From contig JAKPQU010000621.1 of assembly GCA_029555925.1 (NCBI GenBank), positions 1-18,974 of the forward strand: 18,974 nt of DNA. The letters are read 5' to 3'. The translations under genes and the position numbers were made by a program. The notes beneath the pieces are model-generated. The model was given only the letters and a program-made list of their open reading frames with translations. It was not told where the DNA came from and searched no databases. Positions 1 to 6,452 of the stretch are shown piece by piece. The first letter of the stretch is position 1. Each line of letters starts with the position of its first letter. The stretch is from Bacillota bacterium. Its GTDB lineage: Bacteria > Eremiobacterota > SpSt-956 > JAKJGF01.

Positions 1-118
1 AAATTAAGTAGAGGCAGTTTATCTAAATAATTTAAGGGTACAGGAATTTTCATCTTTAATGACGTAAAATAAAGCTTTAGATGAAAATTAAGTAGAGGCA
101 GTTTATCTAAATAATTTA
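1..118. repeat. 34-bp direct repeat, two identical copies upstream of lpxA
   Basis: Positions 1-34 and 85-118 are identical, starting AAATTAAGTAGAGGCAG and ending ATAATTTA, with a period of 84 bp. Copy 1 touches the window edge, so the duplication may extend further. Each copy begins AAATTA and ends TAATTTA, so its ends are short inverted repeats. The 50-bp spacer holds a 9-bp inverted repeat (TTTTCATCT 47-55 and AGATGAAAA 79-87) around the palindrome TAAAGCTTTA (70-79). No gene is seen here; what it does is unknown. Confidence 0.9.
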
Positions 119-119
119 T

Positions 120-184
120 AAAGGAGGCTGTGAGATAGGGATATTCTATCAGTACAGTGCTGTTTTGCTAAACAGTTAGATAGA
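120..184 (+). promoter_or_regulatory. Possible structured leader of lpxA
   Basis: A strong Shine-Dalgarno-like AAAGGAGG (120-127) lies about 78 nt before the lpxA ATG, too far for direct use; the nearest start to it, GTG at 130, is followed by AGA and TAG. Downstream, GATAG (134-138) can pair with CTATC (146-150). The same segment TCTATC (145-150) can instead pair with GATAGA (179-184), enclosing a second hairpin CTGTTT/AAACAG (160-165/170-175). The two pairings exclude each other, as in attenuator-like leaders. The pairs are short, so this is only a possibility. Confidence 0.3.
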
Positions 185-205
185 GCTTCCGCAGTTGTGA
201 TTGTT

Positions 206-1030
206 ATGAAAATAGATGAAAGAGCAATAGTTTCACCAAAAGCAATTATCGGGTCCGGTGTGGAAATTGGGCCTTATAGCATTATCGGTGATAATGTAAA
301 GATTGGAAATAATACTGTTATCGGCCCTTTTGTTCACGTTAAAGGATGGACTGAAATAGGGAGTGAATGCAGAATTTATACAGGTGCTGTCATAGGTTCT
401 GCCCCTCAGGATTTGAAATATAAAGGTGACAGGAGTTTTGTAGTTATAGGTAATAACACTGTCCTTCGCGAATATGTCACTGTTAACCGTCCTACAACAC
501 CTGAACACAGTACTGTTATAGGCAGTAGAGCTTTTCTTATGGCTTATGTTCATGTAGCCCATGATTGTGTTGTCGGAGATGAGGTTGTTATTGCAAATTC
601 AGTCGGACTTTCCGGACATGTAAAGGTTGGACATAAAGCTGTTCTCGGTGGCTTTGTAGGAGTACATCAGTTTGTTCGTATCGGAAAAATGGCCATGGTA
701 GGGGGATACACCAAACTGGTTCAGGATGTAGTTCCATTTATGATGGTAGACGGACAACCTGCCAGTGTTTACAGTATAAATGTTCATGGCCTGCGCCGTC
801 AGAAGATATCTTCAGAAATAAGAAAAGATTTGAAACTCGCCAATAATCTCTTATTTCATTCAAATTTAAATCTATCTCAGGCAATAGAGAAGATCAAGTC
901 AGATATAAAGAAGTCAGAAGAAATAGAAGAATTATTGAAATTTATTGAGAATCCTTCCAGACAGGGAATACTGACAAGAACAAGAAAAGACAATAAGAAT
1001 TTTTCTGATGATGAGCCGGATGATATGTGA
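206..1030 (+). CDS. lpxA: Acyl-ACP--UDP-N-acetylglucosamine O-acyltransferase (LpxA)
   Basis: First enzyme of lipid A synthesis: moves a hydroxyacyl chain from acyl carrier protein to the 3-OH of UDP-GlcNAc, in the cytosol. The 274-aa product is mostly left-handed beta-helix hexapeptide repeats (residues ~5-190, many [IV]G-x4 units), with an alpha-helical C-terminal part. The segment MAYVHVAHDCVVGD matches the catalytic region of LpxA; His119 corresponds to E. coli His125. QFVRIGKMAMVGG and DGQPASVYSINVHGLRR also match the family. It is about 12 residues longer than E. coli LpxA, with a charged tail. ATG 206 was chosen; an in-frame GTG at 197 is an alternative, and neither has a clear ribosome site. 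lpxB follows after 68 bp, as in the usual lpxA-lpxB order. No LpxC or FabZ is seen upstream. Confidence 0.95.
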   Translation: MKIDERAIVSPKAIIGSGVEIGPYSIIGDNVKIGNNTVIGPFVHVKGWTEIGSECRIYTGAVIGSAPQDLKYKGDRSFVVIGNNTVLREYVTVNRPTTPEHSTVIGSRAFLMAYVHVAHDCVVGDEVVIANSVGLSGHVKVGHKAVLGGFVGVHQFVRIGKMAMVGGYTKLVQDVVPFMMVDGQPASVYSINVHGLRRQKISSEIRKDLKLANNLLFHSNLNLSQAIEKIKSDIKKSEEIEELLKFIENPSRQGILTRTRKDNKNFSDDEPDDM

Positions 1031-1037
1031 TATTTTA

Positions 1038-1085
1038 GCTATCAGCGTTCAGCTTTTATGCAGTATTAGACTGAGGGCTGATAGC
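1038..1085. repeat. Inverted repeat between lpxA and lpxB
   Basis: GCTATCAGC (1038-1046) and GCTGATAGC (1077-1085) are perfect 9-bp complements around a 30-nt loop; inside it TCAG (1049-1052) can also pair with CTGA (1071-1074). The right arm sits directly before the lpxB start region and contains part of the GAGGG (1073-1077) that is the only Shine-Dalgarno-like sequence for lpxB. There is no T-run, so it is unlikely to be an intrinsic terminator. Confidence 0.6.
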
Positions 1086-1098
1086 ATTGAAATTTTTT

Positions 1099-2244
1099 AT
1101 GTCTAAAAAGATCTTAATTATATCCGGAGAACATTCAGGAGATTTTTATGGTGCCGCCCTGGCACGGGATTTAAGAAAATTTGATCATACTCTGTTGATT
1201 ACAGGTATTGGCAGTTGTCTTATGAGGGAAGCAGGCGTAGAAATACTCTATGATAGTTCTCAGTGGAGTGCTGTAGGTTTACTTGAAGCTTCTGTCAAAA
1301 TTCCCGGATTGCTATGGGTTTTTGATAGACTGAAGAGGTACATTTTAAAACATAAAATAGATCTGATTGTCTTAATAGATTTTCCGAGTTTTAATATGCG
1401 CCTTGCCAGATTTGCAAAAAAGCATAATATCCCTTCTGTTTACTATTTCCCTCCTTCTGCATGGACAGAGAAAACCGATAGAGCAATAGAAGTTTCTTCT
1501 ACTGTTAACAGGGTTATAGCTACTTTTTCTTATACAGCTGACATATATAAAAAGGCAGGGAAAGAAGCAGTTTTTTACGGTCATCCTGTTATGGGAAAAC
1601 TCAGGCCATCTATGAAGAGAGAAGAGGCTTTCAAATTTTTTGGTCTTTCTCCCGATAAGTTATGTGTAAGTATTTTTCCGGGAAGCAGAAATCATGAAAT
1701 TACCCGTATGTTACCTGTTTTTATAGAAGGAGCCAGGATTATCAGAAAAGAATTGCCTGAATTACAGTTTGCCCTGTCATGTGTTTCTGAATATATGGAA
1801 GAGAAAATAACATATTATCTGAAAAAATGTAATTTTGATGCGAAAATTATTACAGGTTACTCCTATGATCTTATGAATATATCACATTTTATTATTGCCA
1901 CCTCAGGTACAGTTACCCTTGAAGCAGCTTATTTTAATGTCCCTATGGTTATTGGATATAAAATTTCTTCTCTATCCTGGTTTATCGCTTTAAGAACCTT
2001 ACATTTACCTCCTTATGCAGGGCTACCAAATCTTATAGCACGTAAGGAAATAGTTCCGGAATTTATACAGAATAATCTCTCTCCCAGAGCTATAGCAGAA
2101 AAATCACTGGAAATTCTTTCTGACACTGAAAAAATGAAACATATGAAAGAGGAATTGAGTAAAGCCATACAAACACTTGGTTCTCCTGATGCAGGCGACA
2201 TGATTGCAAAAGAGATTTATTCAATGGTGAAGGGTAAAGAGTGA
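1099..2244 (+). CDS. lpxB: Lipid-A-disaccharide synthase (LpxB), glycosyltransferase family 19
   Basis: Joins UDP-2,3-diacylglucosamine and lipid X to form the lipid A disaccharide at the inner face of the inner membrane. The 381-aa product has the GT-B layout: N-terminal ILIISGEHSGDFYGA (residues 5-19), IDFPSFN (93-99) with Asp94 at the position of the catalytic Asp, FYGHPVMG (159-166), the nucleotide-binding PGSR (194-197), SGTVTLEAA (269-277) and LPNLIARKEIVPE (309-321). The region that is usually P-Q-V-W-A-W-R reads PPSAWTEK here (118-125), which is atypical. ATG 1099 was chosen by alignment; TTG 1087, with GAGGG nine bases upstream, is a real alternative. The last codons (GTG AAG GGT AAA GAG TGA) are in phase with a heptamer array, so the C-terminus and stop come from repeat sequence. 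Confidence 0.9.
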   Translation: MSKKILIISGEHSGDFYGAALARDLRKFDHTLLITGIGSCLMREAGVEILYDSSQWSAVGLLEASVKIPGLLWVFDRLKRYILKHKIDLIVLIDFPSFNMRLARFAKKHNIPSVYYFPPSAWTEKTDRAIEVSSTVNRVIATFSYTADIYKKAGKEAVFYGHPVMGKLRPSMKREEAFKFFGLSPDKLCVSIFPGSRNHEITRMLPVFIEGARIIRKELPELQFALSCVSEYMEEKITYYLKKCNFDAKIITGYSYDLMNISHFIIATSGTVTLEAAYFNVPMVIGYKISSLSWFIALRTLHLPPYAGLPNLIARKEIVPEFIQNNLSPRAIAEKSLEILSDTEKMKHMKEELSKAIQTLGSPDAGDMIAKEIYSMVKGKE

Positions 2245-2286
2245 AGAGTTTCTATATCCCTTCACCTTTCACTCTTCACCCTTCAC
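2226..2286. repeat. Heptamer array pair at the lpxB 3' end (GTRA then TYAC)
   Basis: GTGA, GTAA and GTGA cores lie at 2227, 2234 and 2241, exactly 7 bp apart; the third supplies the lpxB stop (TGA 2242-2244). After 12 bp comes the complementary orientation, TCAC cores at 2262, 2269, 2276 and 2283, also 7 bp apart. The two halves are complementary enough to fold into an imperfect hairpin. Confidence 0.85.
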
Positions 2287-2296
2287 GCCAGATAGA

Positions 2297-2372
2297 TTAA
2301 TCACCTCTCATTTTTTAACGCAATCTTTATATATTTTTTTCCATAATTACATTGCCTTTTACAGGTGATTAA
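2297..2372. repeat. AT-rich segment bounded by a perfect 10-bp inverted repeat
   Basis: TTAATCACCT (2297-2306) and AGGTGATTAA (2363-2372) are exact complements separated by 56 AT-rich bases. The right arm falls in the spacer between the predicted -35 and -10 of the lpxD promoter. It could be a looping operator, a degenerate short inverted-repeat element, or chance. Confidence 0.55.
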
Positions 2373-2381
2373 GTGTATAAT
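2352..2381 (+). promoter_or_regulatory. Sigma-70-type promoter for lpxD
   Basis: A -35-like TTGCCT (2352-2357), an 18-bp spacer and a consensus -10 TATAAT (2376-2381). Transcription would start near 2388, giving a leader of roughly 78 nt that includes the heptamer array at 2416-2445. It separates the lpxA-lpxB unit from the lpxD unit. Confidence 0.65.
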
Positions 2382-2415
2382 ATCTTTTTATATACGTTTA
2401 TGTGATTCTTTACAA

Positions 2416-2445
2416 CCCGTCACGCGTCACCCGTCACGCGTGACG
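2416..2445. repeat. Heptamer array in the lpxD leader
   Basis: Units CCCGTCA, CGCGTCA, CCCGTCA and CGCGTGA run from 2416 to 2443 with exact 7-bp spacing. The last two junctions create the perfect 14-bp palindrome CGTCACGCGTGACG (2432-2445). It ends 9 bases before the lpxD ribosome-binding site and would be a hairpin in the mRNA leader. Confidence 0.85.
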
Positions 2446-2465
2446 ATCAATAAAAGAGGATATTT

Positions 2466-3491
2466 ATGAGACTTGAAGATATAGCAGAGAAACTTAATTG
2501 CTCGTTAACAGGAAATGGTAATATTGAAATCAATAGAGTAACAGGTATAAAAGAAGCAGTAGAAGGAGATCTTACATTTCTGGCAAATAAAAGATATATT
2601 CCGGAACTGAAAAAAACAAAAGCATCGGCTATAATAATCTCCAGAGATCACCCGGAAATTCCTGTTGCCACTTTAAGGACAGATAATCCGTACCTTGCTT
2701 TTGCCAAAGCTGTAGAACTTTTTTATGAACCTCTTACTGCTTTTTCGGGAATTCATCCCGGAGCGGTAATTTCTCCCGGAGCCATTATAGGTAAAAATCC
2801 GTCTATTCATGCCTGTGCGGTAATAGGAGACCATGTCGTAATAGGTGACAATGTTATAATACATCCGAATGTTACTGTTTATCCGAATGTTGTTATAGGT
2901 AATAACGTGGTAGTTCACTCCAATTCCGTCATAAGAGAGCATACTCAGATAGGAAATAATGTTATCATACAGAACGGTGCAGTAATAGGAGGAGATGGGT
3001 TTGCCTTCGCGAAAACCTGTGACGGAACTTACTATAAAATAGCGCAGATCGGTCAGGTTATAATAGAGGATAATGTGGAGATACAATGTAATTCTGCTAT
3101 TGACAGGGCTACAGTTGGAAATACTCTTATAAAAAAAGGTACTAAAATTGATAATCTTGTTCAGATAGGTCATGGCTGTCAGATAGGTGAAAATTCTATA
3201 TTGTGCGGCCTTGTAGGTCTTGCAGGTACTACTGAAGTCGGCAACAATGTTATCCTTGCCGGCCAGGTCGGAGTGGCAGGTCATGTTTCGATCTGCGATA
3301 ATGTCTGTATTGCAGGACAGAGTGGAGTAACCAATTCAATAAAAGAGAAAGGTCTTTTTGCCGGTCTCCCTTCAATCAAGGCATCTGCATGGAAAAAGGC
3401 TGCAGTATGTTTTGAGAGACTTCCTGAATTATTTAAAAGAATTAAAAAAATAGAAAAATTATTAGATAGATTTGATGAAAAACCTGAATAA
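2466..3491 (+). CDS. lpxD: UDP-3-O-acylglucosamine N-acyltransferase (LpxD)
   Basis: Third step of lipid A synthesis: N-acylates UDP-3-O-acyl-glucosamine using acyl-ACP, in the cytosol. The 341-aa product matches the family length. It has the N-terminal uridine-binding domain (MRLEDIAEKL...GDLTFLAN, residues 1-~95), then about ten turns of hexapeptide-repeat beta-helix (~98-290), and a C-terminal helix. IDNLVQIGHGCQIG holds the catalytic His236 (E. coli His239), and GGDGFAFA (175-182) is a family signature. The start is secure: AGAGGA (2455-2460) five bases before the ATG. The gene has its own promoter and overlaps the next gene by 17 bp, so the two are translationally coupled. Confidence 0.96.
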   Translation: MRLEDIAEKLNCSLTGNGNIEINRVTGIKEAVEGDLTFLANKRYIPELKKTKASAIIISRDHPEIPVATLRTDNPYLAFAKAVELFYEPLTAFSGIHPGAVISPGAIIGKNPSIHACAVIGDHVVIGDNVIIHPNVTVYPNVVIGNNVVVHSNSVIREHTQIGNNVIIQNGAVIGGDGFAFAKTCDGTYYKIAQIGQVIIEDNVEIQCNSAIDRATVGNTLIKKGTKIDNLVQIGHGCQIGENSILCGLVGLAGTTEVGNNVILAGQVGVAGHVSICDNVCIAGQSGVTNSIKEKGLFAGLPSIKASAWKKAAVCFERLPELFKRIKKIEKLLDRFDEKPE

Positions 3492-4737
3492 TGAAAAATC
3501 AGATCTAATTATAATTACAAATGGCCCGGGAGAACTTGCCTCATGGGTTAAGCCTGTAGTAAATATTATAAAAGATAGTGGGAATCCTCCCAGAATAAGT
3601 ATATTTCTTCCTCCATGCCCTTTCTCAAGCGGTCAGGAAGAAAGGATTGCACGGAATATTCCGGGTGTTGATATTGTTTTAAATCCTCTGGAATTTATAA
3701 AATTTCTCATATCCGGTAAAACAGTTGATTTTAAATCTTTAAAGAAAGGTATTGTTCTGTTTCTCGGAGGAGAACCGCTCCATGCTTTTTTAGCCGGTAA
3801 AAGACTTAATTTTCCTGTTATGGCATACAGTGTAAGTCCCTCTTTTCTTAACAGATATTTTATCTGTTCTTTTGTTCCTGATGAGCATGTGAGAAAAAAA
3901 CTTATAAAATCCGGCACAAAACCTGAATGTATAAAGGTTACAGGTAATCTGACTCTCGGGTCTATAAAGGTAACCCTTACAATAGATGAGGCACTGAAGC
4001 TCTGGGGACTCTCAAAGGGCGTATATACGGTAGGGCTCATGCCGGGCAGCAGGCCTGTATTATTAAGACATGCCGTTGCTTATATGATGAAAGTTGCTGA
4101 AGAGATCTGTAAAGAGACAGAAACACAGTTTCTTATGCCTCTGTCTCCTTATATAACAATGGATATGCTGGGGGTCGCTCTTTCGGATAAAAAAGATCTC
4201 ATGGCAGAGGGAACATCCGGTGAATTAGGGAAGGACACATATGGTTTTTTTATACAAACTGCCGGCTCTGTAAAAATAAGAATCGTCGAGAATAATCAGC
4301 ATAATGTTATGAATTGCTGTGATCTCATTGTTTCTATGCCGGGAACAATCACTTCTGAAGCAGCATCTCTTGGCATTCCGATGGTTGTCTGTTATACTTA
4401 CAATAAAATCGAAATAATACCTGCAGGAGGATTACCTGCTCTTCTGGGAAAGATCCCTCTGACAGGGCCTTTCCTTAAATTTGTTGTCTGGAAAATCTCT
4501 CAGAGGCTGAAATTCTTTGCCATGCCGAATATTGTGGCAGGAGAATTTATCGTACCTGAAATAAGGGTTCACTATAAGGCATATGAAGTAAGTTCCGTTG
4601 TAGTAGAATTACTTCGTGACAGAGAAAAAAGAAAAGAAATGTCAGAAAAACTGAAAAAACTTTTTATGAGAGAAGGCGCATCTCAGAGATTGGCAGATTC
4701 GGTGCTGGAAGTTCTTGATAATTTAAATGATAAATAA
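3475..4737 (+). CDS. LpxB-like glycosyltransferase (GT-B fold), second copy type
   Basis: The 420-aa product is related to LpxB but distinct from it. It begins DLIIITNGPGELASWVKPVV (residues ~10-30), the position of the LpxB glycine-rich loop. MPGSRPVLLRHAV carries the GSR nucleotide-binding motif, and SMPGTITSEAASLGIPMVV matches the C-terminal donor-binding segment. FAMPNIVAGEFIVPE resembles LPNLxAxxxVPE of LpxB. The first Asp-containing IDxPxFN motif of LpxB is not recognisable, so the same reaction should not be assumed. Translation start: ATG 3475 (a TTG at 3472 is adjacent), overlapping the end of lpxD, so the two are co-translated. A sugar-lipid transferase acting in lipid A or another envelope glycolipid is the best inference. 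Confidence 0.8.
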   Translation: MKNLNNEKSDLIIITNGPGELASWVKPVVNIIKDSGNPPRISIFLPPCPFSSGQEERIARNIPGVDIVLNPLEFIKFLISGKTVDFKSLKKGIVLFLGGEPLHAFLAGKRLNFPVMAYSVSPSFLNRYFICSFVPDEHVRKKLIKSGTKPECIKVTGNLTLGSIKVTLTIDEALKLWGLSKGVYTVGLMPGSRPVLLRHAVAYMMKVAEEICKETETQFLMPLSPYITMDMLGVALSDKKDLMAEGTSGELGKDTYGFFIQTAGSVKIRIVENNQHNVMNCCDLIVSMPGTITSEAASLGIPMVVCYTYNKIEIIPAGGLPALLGKIPLTGPFLKFVVWKISQRLKFFAMPNIVAGEFIVPEIRVHYKAYEVSSVVVELLRDREKRKEMSEKLKKLFMREGASQRLADSVLEVLDNLNDK

Positions 4738-4759
4738 AGGAGAATGAAAATTATATGTT

Positions 4760-4779
4760 CGTAACGCGTTACGTTACGG
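4760..4779. repeat. Heptamer repeat with perfect palindrome
   Basis: CGTAACG and CGTTACG (4760-4773) form a perfect 14-bp palindrome, followed by TTACGG. It lies between the LpxB-like gene and the methyltransferase gene. Just before it, AAGGAG (4737-4742) follows directly on the upstream stop codon, and GGGAGG (4778-4783) follows it; neither is well placed for the ATG at 4808. Confidence 0.8.
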
Positions 4780-4807
4780 GAGGAATAAGGTAATTTTTAA
4801 TAAGAAT

Positions 4808-5386
4808 ATGAGAAATTTTATTTTTAAATACAGAGGAATTTTGCTATTACCACCGGCTTTTATTATACTTGTTTTTGGTAAGCCTTCATTAATATCTTTT
4901 CTGACAGGTTCCTTGTTTATTTTTTCAGGAGAAATATTAAGAGTATGGGGTGTTGGTTATGCGGGGAAAACTACCAGGTCAGACCATGTGGAAGCACCCT
5001 TTCTTGTTACGGCAGGGCCTTACTCATATATAAGAAATCCCCTTTATGCCGGTAATTTTCTTATAGGTCTTGGTTTTTCAATTATGGCTGCCGGAGGAGT
5101 CACCTATCATGCCGGTTTTTTTATTGTCATTTTTTTTATATTTTCCGCTTTTATGGTTTACGGTACTATAATTCCCCTTGAGGAAGCATTTTTAACAGAA
5201 AAATTCGGAGAAGATTTTGTAAATTATAAACATTACGTACCGAGACTTATCCCATGGAAAAAGCCTTATGGAGTAAGGAAAGGAATTTTTTCATGGGAAC
5301 CATTACGTACAGGAGAGATTCACACCTTTATTTATCTAGGTATTGCCTATATGATTTTTCTTTTTAAACTTGTAACAGGGATTTAA
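4808..5386 (+). CDS. Isoprenylcysteine carboxyl methyltransferase (ICMT)-like membrane protein
   Basis: The 192-aa product has four to five hydrophobic helices (approximately residues 10-25, 28-45, 82-97, 101-122, 170-188). It carries the family's AdoMet-binding region: GPYSYIRNPLYAGNFL (70-85) followed by EEAFLTEKFGEDFVNYKHYVPRLIP (about 125-149). Bacterial members of this ICMT/PEMT superfamily methylate small lipids or other hydrophobic substrates at the inner membrane; the substrate here is unknown. The ATG at 4808 has only a weak AAGA upstream. The TAA stop opens a heptamer repeat, and the phosphoesterase gene starts 21 bp later, so the two are probably co-transcribed with lpxD and the LpxB-like gene. 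Confidence 0.8.
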   Translation: MRNFIFKYRGILLLPPAFIILVFGKPSLISFLTGSLFIFSGEILRVWGVGYAGKTTRSDHVEAPFLVTAGPYSYIRNPLYAGNFLIGLGFSIMAAGGVTYHAGFFIVIFFIFSAFMVYGTIIPLEEAFLTEKFGEDFVNYKHYVPRLIPWKKPYGVRKGIFSWEPLRTGEIHTFIYLGIAYMIFLFKLVTGI

Positions 5387-5404
5387 CGCGTCACGCATCA
5401 CGTA
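5384..5404. repeat. Heptamer repeat spanning the gap between the methyltransferase and phosphoesterase genes
   Basis: TAACGCG, TCACGCA and TCACGTA make three 7-bp units. The first contains the TAA stop of the upstream gene, and the array ends three bases before the downstream ATG, so it fills essentially the whole 21-bp gap and leaves no room for a normal ribosome-binding site. Confidence 0.8.
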
Positions 5405-5407
5405 TTT

Positions 5408-6136
5408 ATGCCTGAAGAACTGACAATATATCATACAAATGACATTCATAACAGACTCCCCGGAGAATTTGCCTTTCCAACAAAACCTGATCTTCTTGTA
5501 GACGCAGGTGATGCCATAGGAGGAAGTAACACTGTTTTCAGGTTTCATGAACCGGTACTGTGTAAAATGAGAGACCTTGGCTATGACTGTATGGCTATGG
5601 GAAATCGTGAATTTCATTATATAAGATCTATAATGAAAAAAAGAAAAGAAGAAACAGGTTTCCCTGTTTTGTCGGCAAATTTGCTTGATCTTACCGGTAC
5701 CACAGGCGAAATTATTTCTCCTTTTATTATAAAGGAAATAAAAGGTATTAAAGTGGCAGTTATGGGCCTTACAGTTCAGATATTGCCGCCGGGATCTTTC
5801 TGGGAGAAGGTTTTTAAATTCAAATTTTTAGATCCTGTCTCTACTGCTCTCGAATATATACCGATATTGAGAGAAAAAGCCGATCTGATAATAATTCTTT
5901 CCCATGTTGGAAAAGATGGGGACATGAAAATTGCCGGAACTGTGCAGGGAATTGATCTTATTATAGGAGGCCACAGTCATACTCCAATGGAAAAACCACT
6001 GAAAACAGGGGAGACTTTAATAGTCCAGGCAGGTTACCATGCAAAAAGTTTTGGTTCTCTTAAGCTAAGAATAAAAAAATCAGATGATAGATGTTTTTTA
6101 GAGACTTTTAACTTCAGCCTTGTACCTATGTCATAG
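5408..6136 (+). CDS. 5'-nucleotidase-fold metallophosphoesterase with GNRE motif
   Basis: The 242-aa product is the catalytic domain of the UshA/5'-nucleotidase branch of calcineurin-like phosphoesterases, without the C-terminal nucleotide-binding domain and without a signal peptide, so it should be cytosolic. Visible metal ligands: NDIH (Asp12, His14), DAGD (Asp35), GN (Asn66), LSH (His166), GGHSH (His189, His191); VQAGYHAKSFG (207-217) closes the fold. The usual GNHEFD reads GNREFH (65-70): the catalytic dyad residues of UshA (His117 and Asp120) are replaced by Arg67 and His70. An Arg after GN is characteristic of LpxH (GNRD), the lipid A pyrophosphatase, which is about the same length. Its place in an lpxD operon makes an LpxH-like role worth testing. 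The start has no ribosome site. Confidence 0.8.
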   Translation: MPEELTIYHTNDIHNRLPGEFAFPTKPDLLVDAGDAIGGSNTVFRFHEPVLCKMRDLGYDCMAMGNREFHYIRSIMKKRKEETGFPVLSANLLDLTGTTGEIISPFIIKEIKGIKVAVMGLTVQILPPGSFWEKVFKFKFLDPVSTALEYIPILREKADLIIILSHVGKDGDMKIAGTVQGIDLIIGGHSHTPMEKPLKTGETLIVQAGYHAKSFGSLKLRIKKSDDRCFLETFNFSLVPMS

Positions 6137-6452
6137 ATGTACTGCCTCACTATCGGAAGATACGGAAAAATGACTTTGATTATTTTGGCTTTTGTTATAT
6201 GGCAAATAAAAAAGTAAGCGGTCACAACCGGATATGAGAAGCAATATCCTGTGAAGTCGAAACCTTTATCATTCTCATATAAATTATTAAAATTTTTTAA
6301 GTCTTTACGTTTTTTCATGAAGTTTGTTATAATGAATACGAAGGATAGTTTTGTCTGTCATTCATAGAGAACACGAAGATAGACTTTCTTTATGGAAAAA
6401 ATGCTGATTATTTACAAATCCGTTGGAAATAAATCAGAAAGGATTGATAGTA
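6137..6452. other. Intergenic region with inverted repeat
   Basis: No gene seen. ATATGAGAA (6232-6240) and TTCTCATAT (6272-6280) form a perfect 9-bp inverted repeat with a 31-nt loop. GGATAT (6230-6235) can alternatively pair with ATATCC (6244-6249). A run of Ts (AAAATTTTTTAA, from about 6290) follows, so a weak terminator for the phosphoesterase unit is possible. A promoter for the coiled-coil gene lies further on at 6304-6333. Confidence 0.5.
6304..6333 (+). promoter_or_regulatory. Extended -10 promoter for the coiled-coil gene
   Basis: TTTACG (6304-6309), an 18-bp spacer and TATAAT (6328-6333) preceded by TGT, giving an extended -10 element (TGn-TATAAT). Transcription would start near 6340 and leave a leader of about 110 nt before the ATG at 6453. 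Confidence 0.7.

Noticed and set aside
2673..3284. 203-codon open frame on the minus strand inside lpxD
   Set aside because: It mirrors the hexapeptide periodicity of lpxD, has no recognisable domain, and lies wholly within a certain gene.
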